Assembly (NCBI GenBank): GCA_945936135.1
Contig: CAMESG010000001.1
Span: 1-64,000, forward strand
Direction: 5' to 3'
Length of the DNA: 64,000 nucleotides
DNA from: an uncultured Mollicutes bacterium
Lineage (GTDB): Bacteria; Bacillota_I; Bacilli_A; RFN20; CAG-826
Shown here: piece after piece, positions 1 through 8,359 of the stretch
Position numbering within the stretch: the first letter of the stretch is position 1
How the letters are laid out: the number at the start of each line of letters is the position of its first letter
Notes under the pieces: model-generated
What the model was told of the DNA's origin: nothing
Seen by the model: the letters and a program-made list of their open reading frames with translations, nothing else
Database searches by the model: none
Program-made: the position numbers and the translations under genes

Positions 1-1
1 A

Positions 2-100
2 TACACCGCAATTGCTTGTGCGGGTTTCATCCCTTACGTGCAATTAAGAGTTTTAACAGAATTAACATGGATGGCTCCAGCGTTTCGTTCTTGGAAATAA
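2..100 (+). CDS. 3' end of an unidentified gene (partial)
   Basis: An open frame enters from the left edge and ends with TAA, about 19 bases before the comEA start. Its 32 visible residues are hydrophobic and rich in Ala, Thr, Leu and Trp, and end in a basic SWK tail. That would suit the last membrane segment of a membrane protein. I do not recognise the family. It could also be non-coding, since so little is visible. Confidence 0.4.
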   Translation, partial: YTAIACAGFIPYVQLRVLTELTWMAPAFRSWK

Positions 101-119
101 CGATAATAGGAGGAAACGT

Positions 120-653
120 ATGAAAACCATTTTGATCATCGTTGGAATAACCTTAGTCTGCCTCATCGGCTTTGGGACGATCGGGAAGATCACCGACAGC
201 ATCACGGAGACGAGTAATAGCCTCGTGGACAAGAACATCTTGACCTTGACGATCACGGGGAACGTGAAAAAGCCAGGAACCTATCGTCTAGAGATGGGCA
301 AGGTCTTGATTGATTTGATCGAAGCCGCGGGAGGGACGACGAGCAACGCGGATCCCCTTGCCTTTGACGTAAGCTATGCCTTAGAGAACAAGCAGGAGTT
401 TTACATTGCCCCTTTATACGACAATTCTTCGGCCTGCGCGACGGAGCCGATCGTGAAGTGCAACTTGAATTCGGCTTCCGCGGATGACCTTAATGCGATA
501 TCGGGCTTAACGAAGTCCGCGGCGAATGCGGTGGTGAGTTATCGAGCGAACGCGAGCTTTGGGGCATTAGAAGAAATCATGGACGTCCCAGGCATTGGAA
601 AAGCGACCTATATCAGCGTTCGTGACCGTCTTACGATCAAAGATCCGGATTGA
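120..653 (+). CDS. comEA: ComEA, competence DNA-binding protein
   Basis: Binds double-stranded DNA at the cell surface and passes it to the ComEC channel during transformation. The 177-residue product has one N-terminal membrane anchor (about 4-24), a SLBB domain (about 44-100, GNVKKPGTYRL) and a C-terminal helix-hairpin-helix pair (about 113-172, with NLNSAS and VPGIGKA), which is the standard ComEA order. The start has a strong AGGAGG site 6 bases upstream. comEC follows after 3 bases. The comEB gene usually found between the two in Bacilli is absent. This part of the locus looks intact. Confidence 0.93.
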   Translation: MKTILIIVGITLVCLIGFGTIGKITDSITETSNSLVDKNILTLTITGNVKKPGTYRLEMGKVLIDLIEAAGGTTSNADPLAFDVSYALENKQEFYIAPLYDNSSACATEPIVKCNLNSASADDLNAISGLTKSAANAVVSYRANASFGALEEIMDVPGIGKATYISVRDRLTIKDPD

Positions 654-656
654 TCC

Positions 657-2693
657 ATGAAGGCGCTCTTCCTTTTCCTGGGCTTGGGATTGGGGTTTGC
701 CTTTTTCCTGGAGGCCTTGGAGATTAAGACTCTTCTTGGCCTTCTTTCCTTGTTTCTTCTCTTACTTTCTTTTCGGAAAAAAGCCCCTTTATTCTTCATT
801 GTTTCCTTTTGCTTTGGCTTAGGTATGGCGGCCTTATGGAATCTCCCTACGCAAGAAGGGCAGCGAGAAATCGTAGGCATCGTCTATAAGCGGACCGACA
901 GTTACATTCTTCTTTACCATCCGGGGGTAAGGCTATGTGTAAGCGCCATAGATAACACCTATCAAGTCGGGGATATTCTGAAGGTATCCGGGAACGTCCA
1001 GACGTTGGTTCGTACCCATTATGAATCGCGGTTCGATTTCGGGCGATACCTCGAACGCTTCGGGGTGTGCGAAGAGATCCGTTACGCAAAGATCGAAAAC
1101 GTCTTCTTATGGCCGATCCGTTCGATCGAACTTCAAAATAAGTTCCTTGCACATTTTGATAATTCGACAAGTTCTATACTTTCTTCGATACTTTTCAACC
1201 GTAAGAATTTCGAAGAAGAAGCAACGGAGATCTTGCAATCCTTAAACCTCTTATTTCTTTATAGCGCATCGGGGATGCTATTATCGCGATTCCTTTCTCT
1301 GATCCGATTCTTCTGCGACAAGATCTTCAAGAAGAAGAAAACCGTCGATGGGATCGTCTTTGGGACATCCTTACTATTTATCCCTTTGGCCTTATCAAAA
1401 TTTGGCATGGGAAAGGTGATCTTGCTTCTGGGGCTCCGTTTTTATTTCGAACACATCCAAAAGAAGAAGATGCCTTCCTTAACGGTTCTTTCCATCGCGG
1501 GCATCCTCCAGATTCTGATCTTCCCTTATTGCGTTTTCCAAGATGGCTTCCTCCTTTCCTATGGGATCAGTTTGGCCTTTGCTTTCTTTGGAGGAAACCT
1601 TTCTCGAATCGAATCCAAACGAAAGCGGAAGATCGCTTCCTTTGCCTTCCTGCAAGCGATCGTTATTCCTATGGGGATCCAATTCAATGGGAGCTTTCAC
1701 CTGTTGAGCCCGTTGTTTTCGTTGTTGTTAACGCCCTTTGCGGTCCTCTTGTTTTCCTTGGGCTTCGTAAGCTATGCAAGCTTTCCTTTCGTTTCTTCCT
1801 TGAATGCCTTAGGGAATGGGACGATGACGTTGATCCGCGCGTTTTCGAAGATCGATCTTGCCTTGCCTCTGCCAAAATGGTCTCCGTGGGTCCTCGCTAT
1901 CTATTATGGGTGTTTCGTTGGGTGGATGCTTTTCAAAGAAATGGACTTCCCAAGAGTAAGAAAGCAACTTTCCTTCGGCTTTATCGGGATTTATTGTCTT
2001 AGCCTTCTCCCTTTAGGAAGTGCGGTTTCCCAGGGTGTCTATTTCATTGACGTCGGGCAAGGGGATGCGATTTTGATTCGCGATCATTTCACGTCTGTCC
2101 TTATCGATACCGGAGGGAACCTAGGCTTTGATATGGCAAGCGAATCCCTGATTCCCTTTTTTCGAAAGATCGGGATTGACCATATCGATGCGTTCATCGC
2201 CTCTCACCAGGATTATGACCACGTAGGAGCGAAAGAATCGTTGATCGAGCATTTCACGGTCAAAGAATGTTATGAGAAGGCAAGCGATTTTCCGCTCGAC
2301 GTCGGTTCTTTGCATTTTGAAAACTTCAACGTCTTCGAGGCAGACGAAGAAAACGATGCTTCTTTGGTCTTGAAGTTAGATTTCATGGGAAAGAAGTGGC
2401 TTTTCACTGGGGATGCGCCGATCGCGGTGGAGAAGAAGATCCTCTCTTCTGGCTTTGACGTCGACTGCGATATTCTCAAAGTCGGGCATCATGGATCAAA
2501 GACTTCAAGCTCAATGGCCTTCTTGATGGCGGCCTCTCCCGAGGAAGCCGTGATTTCCGTCGGAAGCCGAAACGTTTACCGCCATCCGGATAGAGAAGTG
2601 CTCGACCGATTGGAAGGGTTGAACATCAAGATACGCAGAACCGACGTCGAAGGGACGATTCGCTATGCAAAGTTTTCGCCCCCTTGGGTATAA
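657..2693 (+). CDS. comEC: ComEC/Rec2 competence channel
   Basis: Membrane channel that imports single-stranded DNA in natural transformation. In order: N-terminal membrane helices, an OB-like segment (about 80-125), the multi-helix competence domain (about 190-445) and a C-terminal metallo-beta-lactamase domain from about residue 459. That last domain starts at FIDVGQGDA and carries the metal motif SHQDYDHVG near residue 514, so the proposed nuclease site looks complete. Its 678 residues are slightly short for the family (about 750). It is cotranscribed with comEA. Its last codons contain the -10 box proposed for holA. Confidence 0.93.
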   Translation: MKALFLFLGLGLGFAFFLEALEIKTLLGLLSLFLLLLSFRKKAPLFFIVSFCFGLGMAALWNLPTQEGQREIVGIVYKRTDSYILLYHPGVRLCVSAIDNTYQVGDILKVSGNVQTLVRTHYESRFDFGRYLERFGVCEEIRYAKIENVFLWPIRSIELQNKFLAHFDNSTSSILSSILFNRKNFEEEATEILQSLNLLFLYSASGMLLSRFLSLIRFFCDKIFKKKKTVDGIVFGTSLLFIPLALSKFGMGKVILLLGLRFYFEHIQKKKMPSLTVLSIAGILQILIFPYCVFQDGFLLSYGISLAFAFFGGNLSRIESKRKRKIASFAFLQAIVIPMGIQFNGSFHLLSPLFSLLLTPFAVLLFSLGFVSYASFPFVSSLNALGNGTMTLIRAFSKIDLALPLPKWSPWVLAIYYGCFVGWMLFKEMDFPRVRKQLSFGFIGIYCLSLLPLGSAVSQGVYFIDVGQGDAILIRDHFTSVLIDTGGNLGFDMASESLIPFFRKIGIDHIDAFIASHQDYDHVGAKESLIEHFTVKECYEKASDFPLDVGSLHFENFNVFEADEENDASLVLKLDFMGKKWLFTGDAPIAVEKKILSSGFDVDCDILKVGHHGSKTSSSMAFLMAASPEEAVISVGSRNVYRHPDREVLDRLEGLNIKIRRTDVEGTIRYAKFSPPWV

Positions 2694-2694
2694 T
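2689..2694 (+). promoter_or_regulatory. TATAAT box directly before holA
   Basis: A perfect TATAAT overlaps the comEC stop codon and lies 6 bases before the GTG proposed to start holA. Transcription normally begins 6-7 bases after the -10 box, so the mRNA would start on or next to the start codon. No Shine-Dalgarno sequence is present. The -35 region is weak (TGCAAA at spacing 17). Confidence 0.5.
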
Positions 2695-2700
2695 GATAAG

Positions 2701-3699
2701 GTGATTTATTTGGTCTATTCCGAAGAGCCGGAACTCGCTAGGCGCAGCGCAATGAAACTCCTCAAAAAGGAGTTCCCCGTGCGCGATGAAACAAACTATA
2801 TCAACCTCAACTTCACGACCTCCTCGATCAAGGAGATCGTCGACGAGGTTTCCTTTCTTCCCCTGGGCGCCGAGTCGAAGGCCGTATTTGTCGAAAACTG
2901 CACCTTCTTGGTGAAGCCAGGGCGCGCAAAACCCGGCACGGGAAGCCAAAAGAAAAAAGAAAAGACGGTGGACGCGGACTTGGCTGCCCTTGCCGAATAT
3001 TGCAAATCGCCCCACGCGAACATCACCCTTTACCTTGTCGCTTATAGCAAGGATCTCGACGAAAGCAATCCCGTCTACCAAGCCGTGAAGAACACGGGTA
3101 AGATCTGCCCTGCCTTGGTTCCTCCGCGCGCCGGATGGATCGATTTCGCCCAGAAGTTCTTAAAGAAGTACGGCTCCGAATTGAACGCCGAAGCCGCGGG
3201 AGAAGTCGTCGACCGCGTCGATGGGGATTATGGACGGTTCCTAGGAGAACTTGCAAAGCTTTCGATTTACGCCAATGGAGAACCCGTCTCCACTCAAACG
3301 GTCGAGACCCTCGTTTCAAGAAAACTCGAAGACGATACCTTTGTTTTGTCGAATGCATTGCTTAAAAACGACGTGGCCTCTGCCCTATCGATCTATCATG
3401 ACCTCAACGTCCATAACGTGGATGAAGTACGGCTTCTGAATACCTTGGCAAGCCAGATCCGTTTCATGGATCTCGTATCCTTCTTGTATAACGCGGGGAT
3501 GAATAAGGATTCGATCGCCCGCGAGCTAGGCGCGAATCCAGGAAGGGTTGGCTACACCCTCGCGAGTCTTCGCTCAGTCAACCCACCCTCCTTGGAAAAA
3601 ATCCTAGAAGGGATCTATCAAACGGAAAAGGCGATCCTAAGCGGCGAAGAACAACCGAGATTTGCTTTCGAACGCTTCTTGGCGAATTTTCAGATATAG
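2701..3699 (+). CDS. holA: DNA polymerase III delta subunit
   Basis: Clamp-loader delta subunit, which opens the sliding clamp. The frame is open from an ATG at 2665 inside comEC. I chose the GTG at 2701 because the protein then begins with the beta strand IYLVYSEEPEL, as the family does, at 332 residues, a normal length. The C-terminal half has the helical collar domain (FAFERFLANFQI at the very end). comEC-holA-rpsT is the usual Bacilli order. The start has no Shine-Dalgarno sequence and probably relies on the adjacent -10 box for a leaderless mRNA. Confidence 0.9.
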   Translation: MIYLVYSEEPELARRSAMKLLKKEFPVRDETNYINLNFTTSSIKEIVDEVSFLPLGAESKAVFVENCTFLVKPGRAKPGTGSQKKKEKTVDADLAALAEYCKSPHANITLYLVAYSKDLDESNPVYQAVKNTGKICPALVPPRAGWIDFAQKFLKKYGSELNAEAAGEVVDRVDGDYGRFLGELAKLSIYANGEPVSTQTVETLVSRKLEDDTFVLSNALLKNDVASALSIYHDLNVHNVDEVRLLNTLASQIRFMDLVSFLYNAGMNKDSIARELGANPGRVGYTLASLRSVNPPSLEKILEGIYQTEKAILSGEEQPRFAFERFLANFQI

Positions 3700-3760
3700 T
3701 TTTTTCGATAGGCATAAGAACCGTTTTTCGATTGGTTCACGAAATCATCAAAAGGCCCTG

Positions 3761-3807
3761 TTGACCGATATTGTCCTCTTGTTAATTTATAATCAGGAGG
3801 AAGAGAC
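3761..3807 (+). promoter_or_regulatory. Promoter and ribosome site before a broken gene
   Basis: TATAAT at 3788-3793 is followed by a strong AGGAGG at 3796-3801 and an ATG at 3808. A TTGACC lies at 3761-3766, but its spacing to the -10 box is long (21). Intact expression signals ahead of a frame that breaks after a few codons show that a working gene once stood here. Confidence 0.55.
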
Positions 3808-4728
3808 ATGGCGGTGATCACCGTATTGCTTACCGTCGGCATTTGTTTGAGCGGCGGGTGCGAGAATTTATCGAACGCGGAGCGAATCGAGACAATGAAG
3901 GAATCTTCGACTCCTTGATCCAACGGGCGAAGGAATCCTTTGATTGTTCAGGCTTTTCCTTGACGGAAGGAGAGCAAAGATCTTTCCTTCAACAAAAGCT
4001 TTTTTCGTTCGCGAAAGAAAATGAACTGTATTCTGAAGAGTCGCTTTCTGCCCTTGAAAGCTCAATTTTAAACGATTCAAGCTACTTCGATTCCTCGGCT
4101 TCCTTTTTTTCGGCCAGAAATCTCGATCCCTTCGGTCAAATCCGCATTCCTAACGGAGGGCGTTCACTGGTTTTCCGAAATCGGATCGTTCTCTTTTGAA
4201 ACTGCAACGCCATCGAAAAGCAAACCCATAAAGAAAGACGAATCTTTCAAATGCTACGATGGCTCTGGGGGAGGGATTTCAACCTTGCCGAAAAAGGATT
4301 TCGAATTGACGGCGTTGAACGTTTCTTTTTCCTCATCCATTCATCCGCGCCCGTTTTCGGAATTTTTGCATCGAAAGATGCTTGCATTGCTTTATATAAT
4401 TTCTTGGCTGATTTTTTGAACGATCAAGTAATGTATCATTAAAGCGGCAGCGGTTCTTTGGCTTCTAATATTATTTCCGCGATAAAGTATTCATCCTCCC
4501 CTGAAATCGCGCCATCGGCTTTACCCGCGCTTGTCGCATCGACAATCGCCTCCATAACTGCGCAACTTTCTTCCTTTTTCAGTGGTTTCTTGGCATTCAC
4601 CCCCTGCAGACCCTGTGACGATTCTTCTTGGAATCGTTCTTGCGGTTTTTGTCGCGGCCGCTGTTTCCTCTTTTTCTTTGTTTGATTTCCTTTGTTTCTT
4701 GTCGGGTTCCTTTTGTTCTATTTTGTAA
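3808..4728 (+). pseudogene. Decayed membrane-protein gene, possibly SpmA/Gate-like
   Basis: From a well-marked ATG the frame reads MAVITVLLTVGICLSGG and then loses its sense. Protein-like text continues in another frame from about 3850 (VREFIERGANRDNEG), with stops at 4197-4199 and 4440-4442. A third stretch ends at TAA 4726-4728 with a membrane segment (VTILLGIVLAVFVAAA). The segment near 4500, PEIAPSALPALVASTIASI, resembles the last conserved block of nucleoside-recognition (Gate) proteins such as spore maturation protein A. That match is from memory. At least two frameshifts and two stops are needed to join the pieces. Sequencing error is an alternative explanation. Confidence 0.45.
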
Positions 4729-4810
4729 CTACTTACCGACCCTTGATGCGATTCGTAATGGGGCATTGCTTTAACAATGGCGAATCGGGATCTTCGGATA
4801 ATAATGGCTC

Positions 4811-4842
4811 AAAATGAAAAAGCATAGCCCGAAGGCTATGCT
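4811..4842 (-). terminator. Intrinsic terminator of rpsT
   Basis: Perfect 9-bp stem (AGCATAGCC with GGCTATGCT) and a 4-base loop. Read on the minus strand it is followed by a T run. It lies 20 bases beyond the rpsT stop codon. Confidence 0.9.
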
Positions 4843-4861
4843 TCGTTGGATTCGCTTTTGC

Positions 4862-5125
4862 TTAGGCGAGTTTGCCGACGGCCTTTTGAAGGGCGGCTTT
4901 TTTGCGGTTGACCGTGTTCTTCTTGAGAAGACCGGACTGTCCGGCTTTGTCAAGGAGCGAGATCGCGTTGTTCAAGGCGATGTTGGCCTCTTCCTTGTTG
5001 CCGGCATCGACGGCGGCGAGGACCTTTTTGCTCGCGGTGCGGACGCGGGACTTTTCCGCGCTGTTCTTGGCATTGGCCGCTTTATTCGTCGCGTCGCGCT
5101 TGATTTGGGATTTGATGTTTGGCAT
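4862..5125 (-). CDS. rpsT: Ribosomal protein bS20
   Basis: Primary-binding small-subunit protein that contacts 16S rRNA. The 87-residue basic sequence begins MPNIKSQIKR and keeps the family pattern of long Ala/Lys helices (SRVRTASKKV, VNRKKAALQKAVGKLA). An AAGGAAA ribosome site precedes the ATG. It has its own promoter and a strong terminator, so it is monocistronic. Its position after holA is conserved in Bacilli, although here it is in the opposite orientation and separated from holA by the broken gene. Confidence 0.97.
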   Translation of the reverse strand: MPNIKSQIKRDATNKAANAKNSAEKSRVRTASKKVLAAVDAGNKEEANIALNNAISLLDKAGQSGLLKKNTVNRKKAALQKAVGKLA

Positions 5126-5158
5126 GGTAAGTTTCCTTTTCTTAAAGTTCGCTGGTAA

Positions 5159-5187
5159 ATATTAGCCTCATGGGCAACAATTCGCAA
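5159..5187 (-). promoter_or_regulatory. rpsT promoter
   Basis: Reading the minus strand, TTGCGA (5187-5182) and TAATAT (5164-5159) are separated by 17 bases. The start codon is about 33 bases further on. Confidence 0.65.
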
Positions 5188-5201
5188 CCCTTTCTTTCAC
5201 G

Positions 5202-5224
5202 CGTGCGCGAATTCAAGGCGCACG
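5202..5224. repeat. Inverted repeat between the acyl-ligase gene and rpsT
   Basis: Arms CGTGCGC and GCGCACG with a 9-base loop lie just downstream of the acyl-ligase stop codon. No T run follows on either strand, so this is not a classical terminator. It may stabilise the 3' end of the transcript or bind a protein. Confidence 0.5.
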
Positions 5225-5239
5225 GGAGAGAAACGTAGG

Positions 5240-7276
5240 TCATTCCTTGTTTTTCTTGCCTTTCTTTTGGTTTTTTTCCTCTTTTTCTTTCAAGAGGACG
5301 AGGATCTCCTTGGTGAAGTCGTTCGCGGTGCCCAATTTCCCCCAGAGTTCCTCGGGGATATCGACGTCGAAGGCTTTGTTCAGGTCTTGGCAGGCTTCGA
5401 TGTAGCTCATGGAATCGCCGCCTAGATCCGTTGTCCAGATCGCGTCGGCATCGATCTTGTAATCGGGGATCGCGAGGATTTCTGAGAAGACTTTCTTGAC
5501 GCCTTTCAAGGTCTTCTCGATGAGTTCGGGATCGAAACCTTCGAAAGAGACCTCTTCTTTCAAGGGGGCTTCCGCGTTGTAGAAGTCCTTGGAGCCTTTT
5601 TCGATGGCCTGGCGGATCGCGAAGCGCTTGACCTTCATCGAGCCAGAGACCGGCAAGGGGCGCTTGTCGATCAAGATCGATTGGATCTTCTTTTCGTTCG
5701 GGAGGGAGGCGTTGATCGCGCGGATGTCCGCGTAGATCTGGATGATCTTCTCTTCGGGGACCGAGTTTTCGACTTCACAGACGAGGGTGATCTTCTCTTC
5801 GCTATCGCCTGGATGCTTGCAGCCTAAGCAGACGACGTTATTCAAGTGCTTGACGTCCTTGAAGTAGTATTCGATTTCGTCGGGGTAGACGTTCTCGCCG
5901 TTGCTGAGGATGATCGTGTCCTTGATGCGGCCTTTGAGGAAGTAGTTCCCGGAAGCGTCGATCGTTCCGATGTCGCCGGTCGGGAAATAGCCTTCTTCGT
6001 CGAGTTCCGTTTTCTTGCGGATGCCACCGATGATCTCTTCTTCGTGGGTGATGGGGGATTTGACCCAAAGCTCGCCGGAAGTGCTCCCTTCGTTGTATTT
6101 GATCTTATATTCAACGCCGTAGAAGGGTTTGCCGATCGAGCATTTTAGACGTTGCTCGACTTTCGGAGAGGTTTCGACGGAGCAGATGCCGACCTCGGTC
6201 ATGCCGAAGCCGTTATAGAGGGGGAAGCCTAAGCCGTTGATCACCGAAGCGGTGGTCGGGGAGAGGAAGCCGCCACCCGAGATGCAGTAGCGGATGTGCT
6301 TGCCGAGGGTCTTTTTTTGGAAGATCTTCTGAACCGTGTGGGTGGAGGCGAAGCCCGCTTCGCTTTTGGAGATCTTGAAGGTGTTGTAGGCGATGAGCTT
6401 CGCGAAAAGATCCTGACGGCTCGCCTTCATCGTGCTCACCATGCGGCTGACCGCGTGGGCGACGCCATCCCAAAACATCGGGACGGAGAAGACGTGGGTG
6501 CACTTGCCTTCGTGGCAGGCGTAGAGGAGGTCGTTGGTCGCCATCGAACGGGGATAGACGACGCAGGTTCCATAGAAGTTGTACCAGAGGTAGACGACCA
6601 TGAATCCGAAGACGTGGTGGTAAGGAAGCATCGCGAGGATGCGGATTTTCCCAGGATACATGAGGTCGAGGGTACGCTCGGGGATCGCCAAGGAAGAGCC
6701 GATTTGAGCGATCAGATTCTTGCCCGAGTAGACCATCATCTTCGCCGGCCCCGTGGTACCCGAGGAGCAGAAGATCATCGAATTGGCCCAGCGGGGACGG
6801 AAGGTGTATTCCGGTTCTGCGGCGAGGATGTTATCAAGTTGGAAGGAAGCAACGCAGAATTCCGTCTCTTCTTGGCAGACGATCGCTTTCGCATCGGCTT
6901 GGGTCAAGAGGTTATCCGTGTTTTCCTTGGGGAGTTTCGCGTCGAGGAGCAAGGGGATGCGATCGTTCATGAGGATCGCCCAGAAGATCATCGGCCAATA
7001 GGGGCTGTTTTTTAGTTTGATGCCGACGACTGCCTGTGCGGGGATACCCGAGAAGCAGGAGCTTAGTTTTGAAGCGATTTTGAAGGTTTCGTTTTTAAAA
7101 TCTTCGTAGGTGTGTTTGTGGTCTTTGCCTTTTTCGTCAAAGTAGATGTAGCAAAGGGCGTCGGGGTCGCGGGAAACGATGGCTTGGTAGATGTTTTCCA
7201 TCGTCTTTGCCGACTCCATGAAGTTTTTGGTTTCTCCGATGAAGCGGGAAACTTGTTCGTAGTTTGCTTTTTTCAT
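5240..7276 (-). CDS. AMP-dependent acyl ligase fused to an acyl carrier domain
   Basis: ANL-superfamily adenylating enzyme that should activate a carboxylic acid as acyl-AMP and load it onto its own carrier. The N-terminal ligase has the P-loop SSGTTGPAKM (171-180), a YNGFGMTEVG block, the PTGDIG and RIKD motifs, and NGENVYPDEIE. The last 100 residues form a carrier domain with LGGDSMS, where Ser622 is the likely phosphopantetheine site. A Lys-rich tail follows. There is no condensation, reductase or thioesterase domain. The gene stands alone and diverges from fmt. The substrate is unknown; a fatty acid for lipid synthesis is the simplest guess. Confidence 0.85.
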   Translation of the reverse strand: MKKANYEQVSRFIGETKNFMESAKTMENIYQAIVSRDPDALCYIYFDEKGKDHKHTYEDFKNETFKIASKLSSCFSGIPAQAVVGIKLKNSPYWPMIFWAILMNDRIPLLLDAKLPKENTDNLLTQADAKAIVCQEETEFCVASFQLDNILAAEPEYTFRPRWANSMIFCSSGTTGPAKMMVYSGKNLIAQIGSSLAIPERTLDLMYPGKIRILAMLPYHHVFGFMVVYLWYNFYGTCVVYPRSMATNDLLYACHEGKCTHVFSVPMFWDGVAHAVSRMVSTMKASRQDLFAKLIAYNTFKISKSEAGFASTHTVQKIFQKKTLGKHIRYCISGGGFLSPTTASVINGLGFPLYNGFGMTEVGICSVETSPKVEQRLKCSIGKPFYGVEYKIKYNEGSTSGELWVKSPITHEEEIIGGIRKKTELDEEGYFPTGDIGTIDASGNYFLKGRIKDTIILSNGENVYPDEIEYYFKDVKHLNNVVCLGCKHPGDSEEKITLVCEVENSVPEEKIIQIYADIRAINASLPNEKKIQSILIDKRPLPVSGSMKVKRFAIRQAIEKGSKDFYNAEAPLKEEVSFEGFDPELIEKTLKGVKKVFSEILAIPDYKIDADAIWTTDLGGDSMSYIEACQDLNKAFDVDIPEELWGKLGTANDFTKEILVLLKEKEEKNQKKGKKNKE

Positions 7277-7352
7277 ACACGCATAAAATACAACATTCTA
7301 TAGGGCTTGGATACACGAAATTTTGGGGTTTCAAGGTCAAAAATCCCCAACT

Positions 7353-7368
7353 CCCTTCTAGGGAAGGG
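7353..7368. promoter_or_regulatory. Palindrome between divergent genes
   Basis: CCCTTC and GAAGGG, separated by TAGG, form a perfect 6-bp inverted repeat in the 130-base gap between the divergently transcribed acyl-ligase gene and fmt. Its position fits an operator, but no regulator can be named. Confidence 0.35.
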
Positions 7369-7408
7369 CTTCTTAGAGTGGTAACATATAGGGCAGTGAG
7401 GGATGGAT

Positions 7409-8359
7409 ATGGAAAAACGTTTCAATAAGCCTAGCGACCTAAGGGTCGTCTATATGGGAACCCCCTCGATCAGCGCCATCGTGTTTCAGGGCTTGATCGA
7501 AGAAGGCTACAACATCGTCGGTTTGATCTGCAACGAAGATAAGGCCACGGGACGCAAGGGCAAGATGGAAATGCCCGCGACGAAGGTTTTGGCCTTAGCC
7601 CATGACATCCCTGTTTTTCAACCCCATCGAATCCGATTGGATTATGAATGGCTCAAGGATTTAAAGCCCGACGTGATCGTCACGATGGCCTATGGGCAGA
7701 TCGTGCCTCAAGGCGTTTTGGACATCCCGGTTTATGGTTGCTTAAACCTCCATGGCTCCTTGCTTCCTGAACTTCGCGGGGCGGCGCCGATCCAAAAGGC
7801 GATCATGGAAGGGAAGACGATAACGGGCGTGACCCTCCAACGGATGGCGGACAAGATGGACGCTGGGGTCATGTATTCCAAGGAAATCGTCGAAATTGAA
7901 CCGAAAGACAATTACACCAGCCTCGCCTCGAAGATCGGGGAAGCCGCAAAGCGGCAGATCCTGCGCGATCTATTGCCCTATGTGAATGGCGAACTCGTCG
8001 GGGAAGAGCAAGACGAAACAAAGGTCACCTTCGCGATGAAGATCAAACCGGAAGACGAGCACCTTCCCTTGGATCGCCCCATGAAAGAAACGATTGATTT
8101 GATCCGCGGTTTAAGCGAGACCCCGGGCGGTTATTGGATGTTGCGCGACTTGAAGCTCAAAGTCTATGAAGCCCATATTCAATCCAACGAAATCTTAGGA
8201 GAAGTCGGGGAAATCGTCTCTGACCATAAGGGAATATTCCTCCAACTCCAAGACGGGGTTTTGTCGATTGATCGCCTCCAGCTTGAAGGGAAAAAGGCGA
8301 TGGATGCGAAAAGCTTCGTGAACGGGCAACGGGATTTGAAGGGATTGCGCCTTGAGTAA
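7409..8359 (+). CDS. fmt: Methionyl-tRNA formyltransferase
   Basis: Formylates initiator Met-tRNA using 10-formyl-THF. The Rossmann-type domain begins VVYMGTPSISAIVF. The catalytic block is NLHGSLLPELRGAAPIQ (Asn-His) and the later Asp lies in MDAGVMYS. The C-terminal domain binds tRNA. I prefer the ATG at 7409 over the one at 7403, because the GAGGG site abuts the latter; this gives 316 residues, normal for Fmt. The 3' end overlaps the TTG start of the next gene. The def-fmt partner deformylase is not in this window. Confidence 0.95.
   Translation: MEKRFNKPSDLRVVYMGTPSISAIVFQGLIEEGYNIVGLICNEDKATGRKGKMEMPATKVLALAHDIPVFQPHRIRLDYEWLKDLKPDVIVTMAYGQIVPQGVLDIPVYGCLNLHGSLLPELRGAAPIQKAIMEGKTITGVTLQRMADKMDAGVMYSKEIVEIEPKDNYTSLASKIGEAAKRQILRDLLPYVNGELVGEEQDETKVTFAMKIKPEDEHLPLDRPMKETIDLIRGLSETPGGYWMLRDLKLKVYEAHIQSNEILGEVGEIVSDHKGIFLQLQDGVLSIDRLQLEGKKAMDAKSFVNGQRDLKGLRLE

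Noticed and set aside
4197-4442. TGA recoding as Trp to rescue the broken frame
   Set aside because: Other genes in the window use TGA as a true stop and TGG for Trp, and the frame also has a TAA stop.
4521-4766. 81-codon minus frame opposite the broken gene
   Set aside because: Low-complexity Lys/Thr-rich text with no start signals; better explained as the reverse of decayed membrane-protein sequence.
6296-7015. 239-codon plus frame
   Set aside because: Antisense shadow of the acyl-ligase gene, which has clear motifs.
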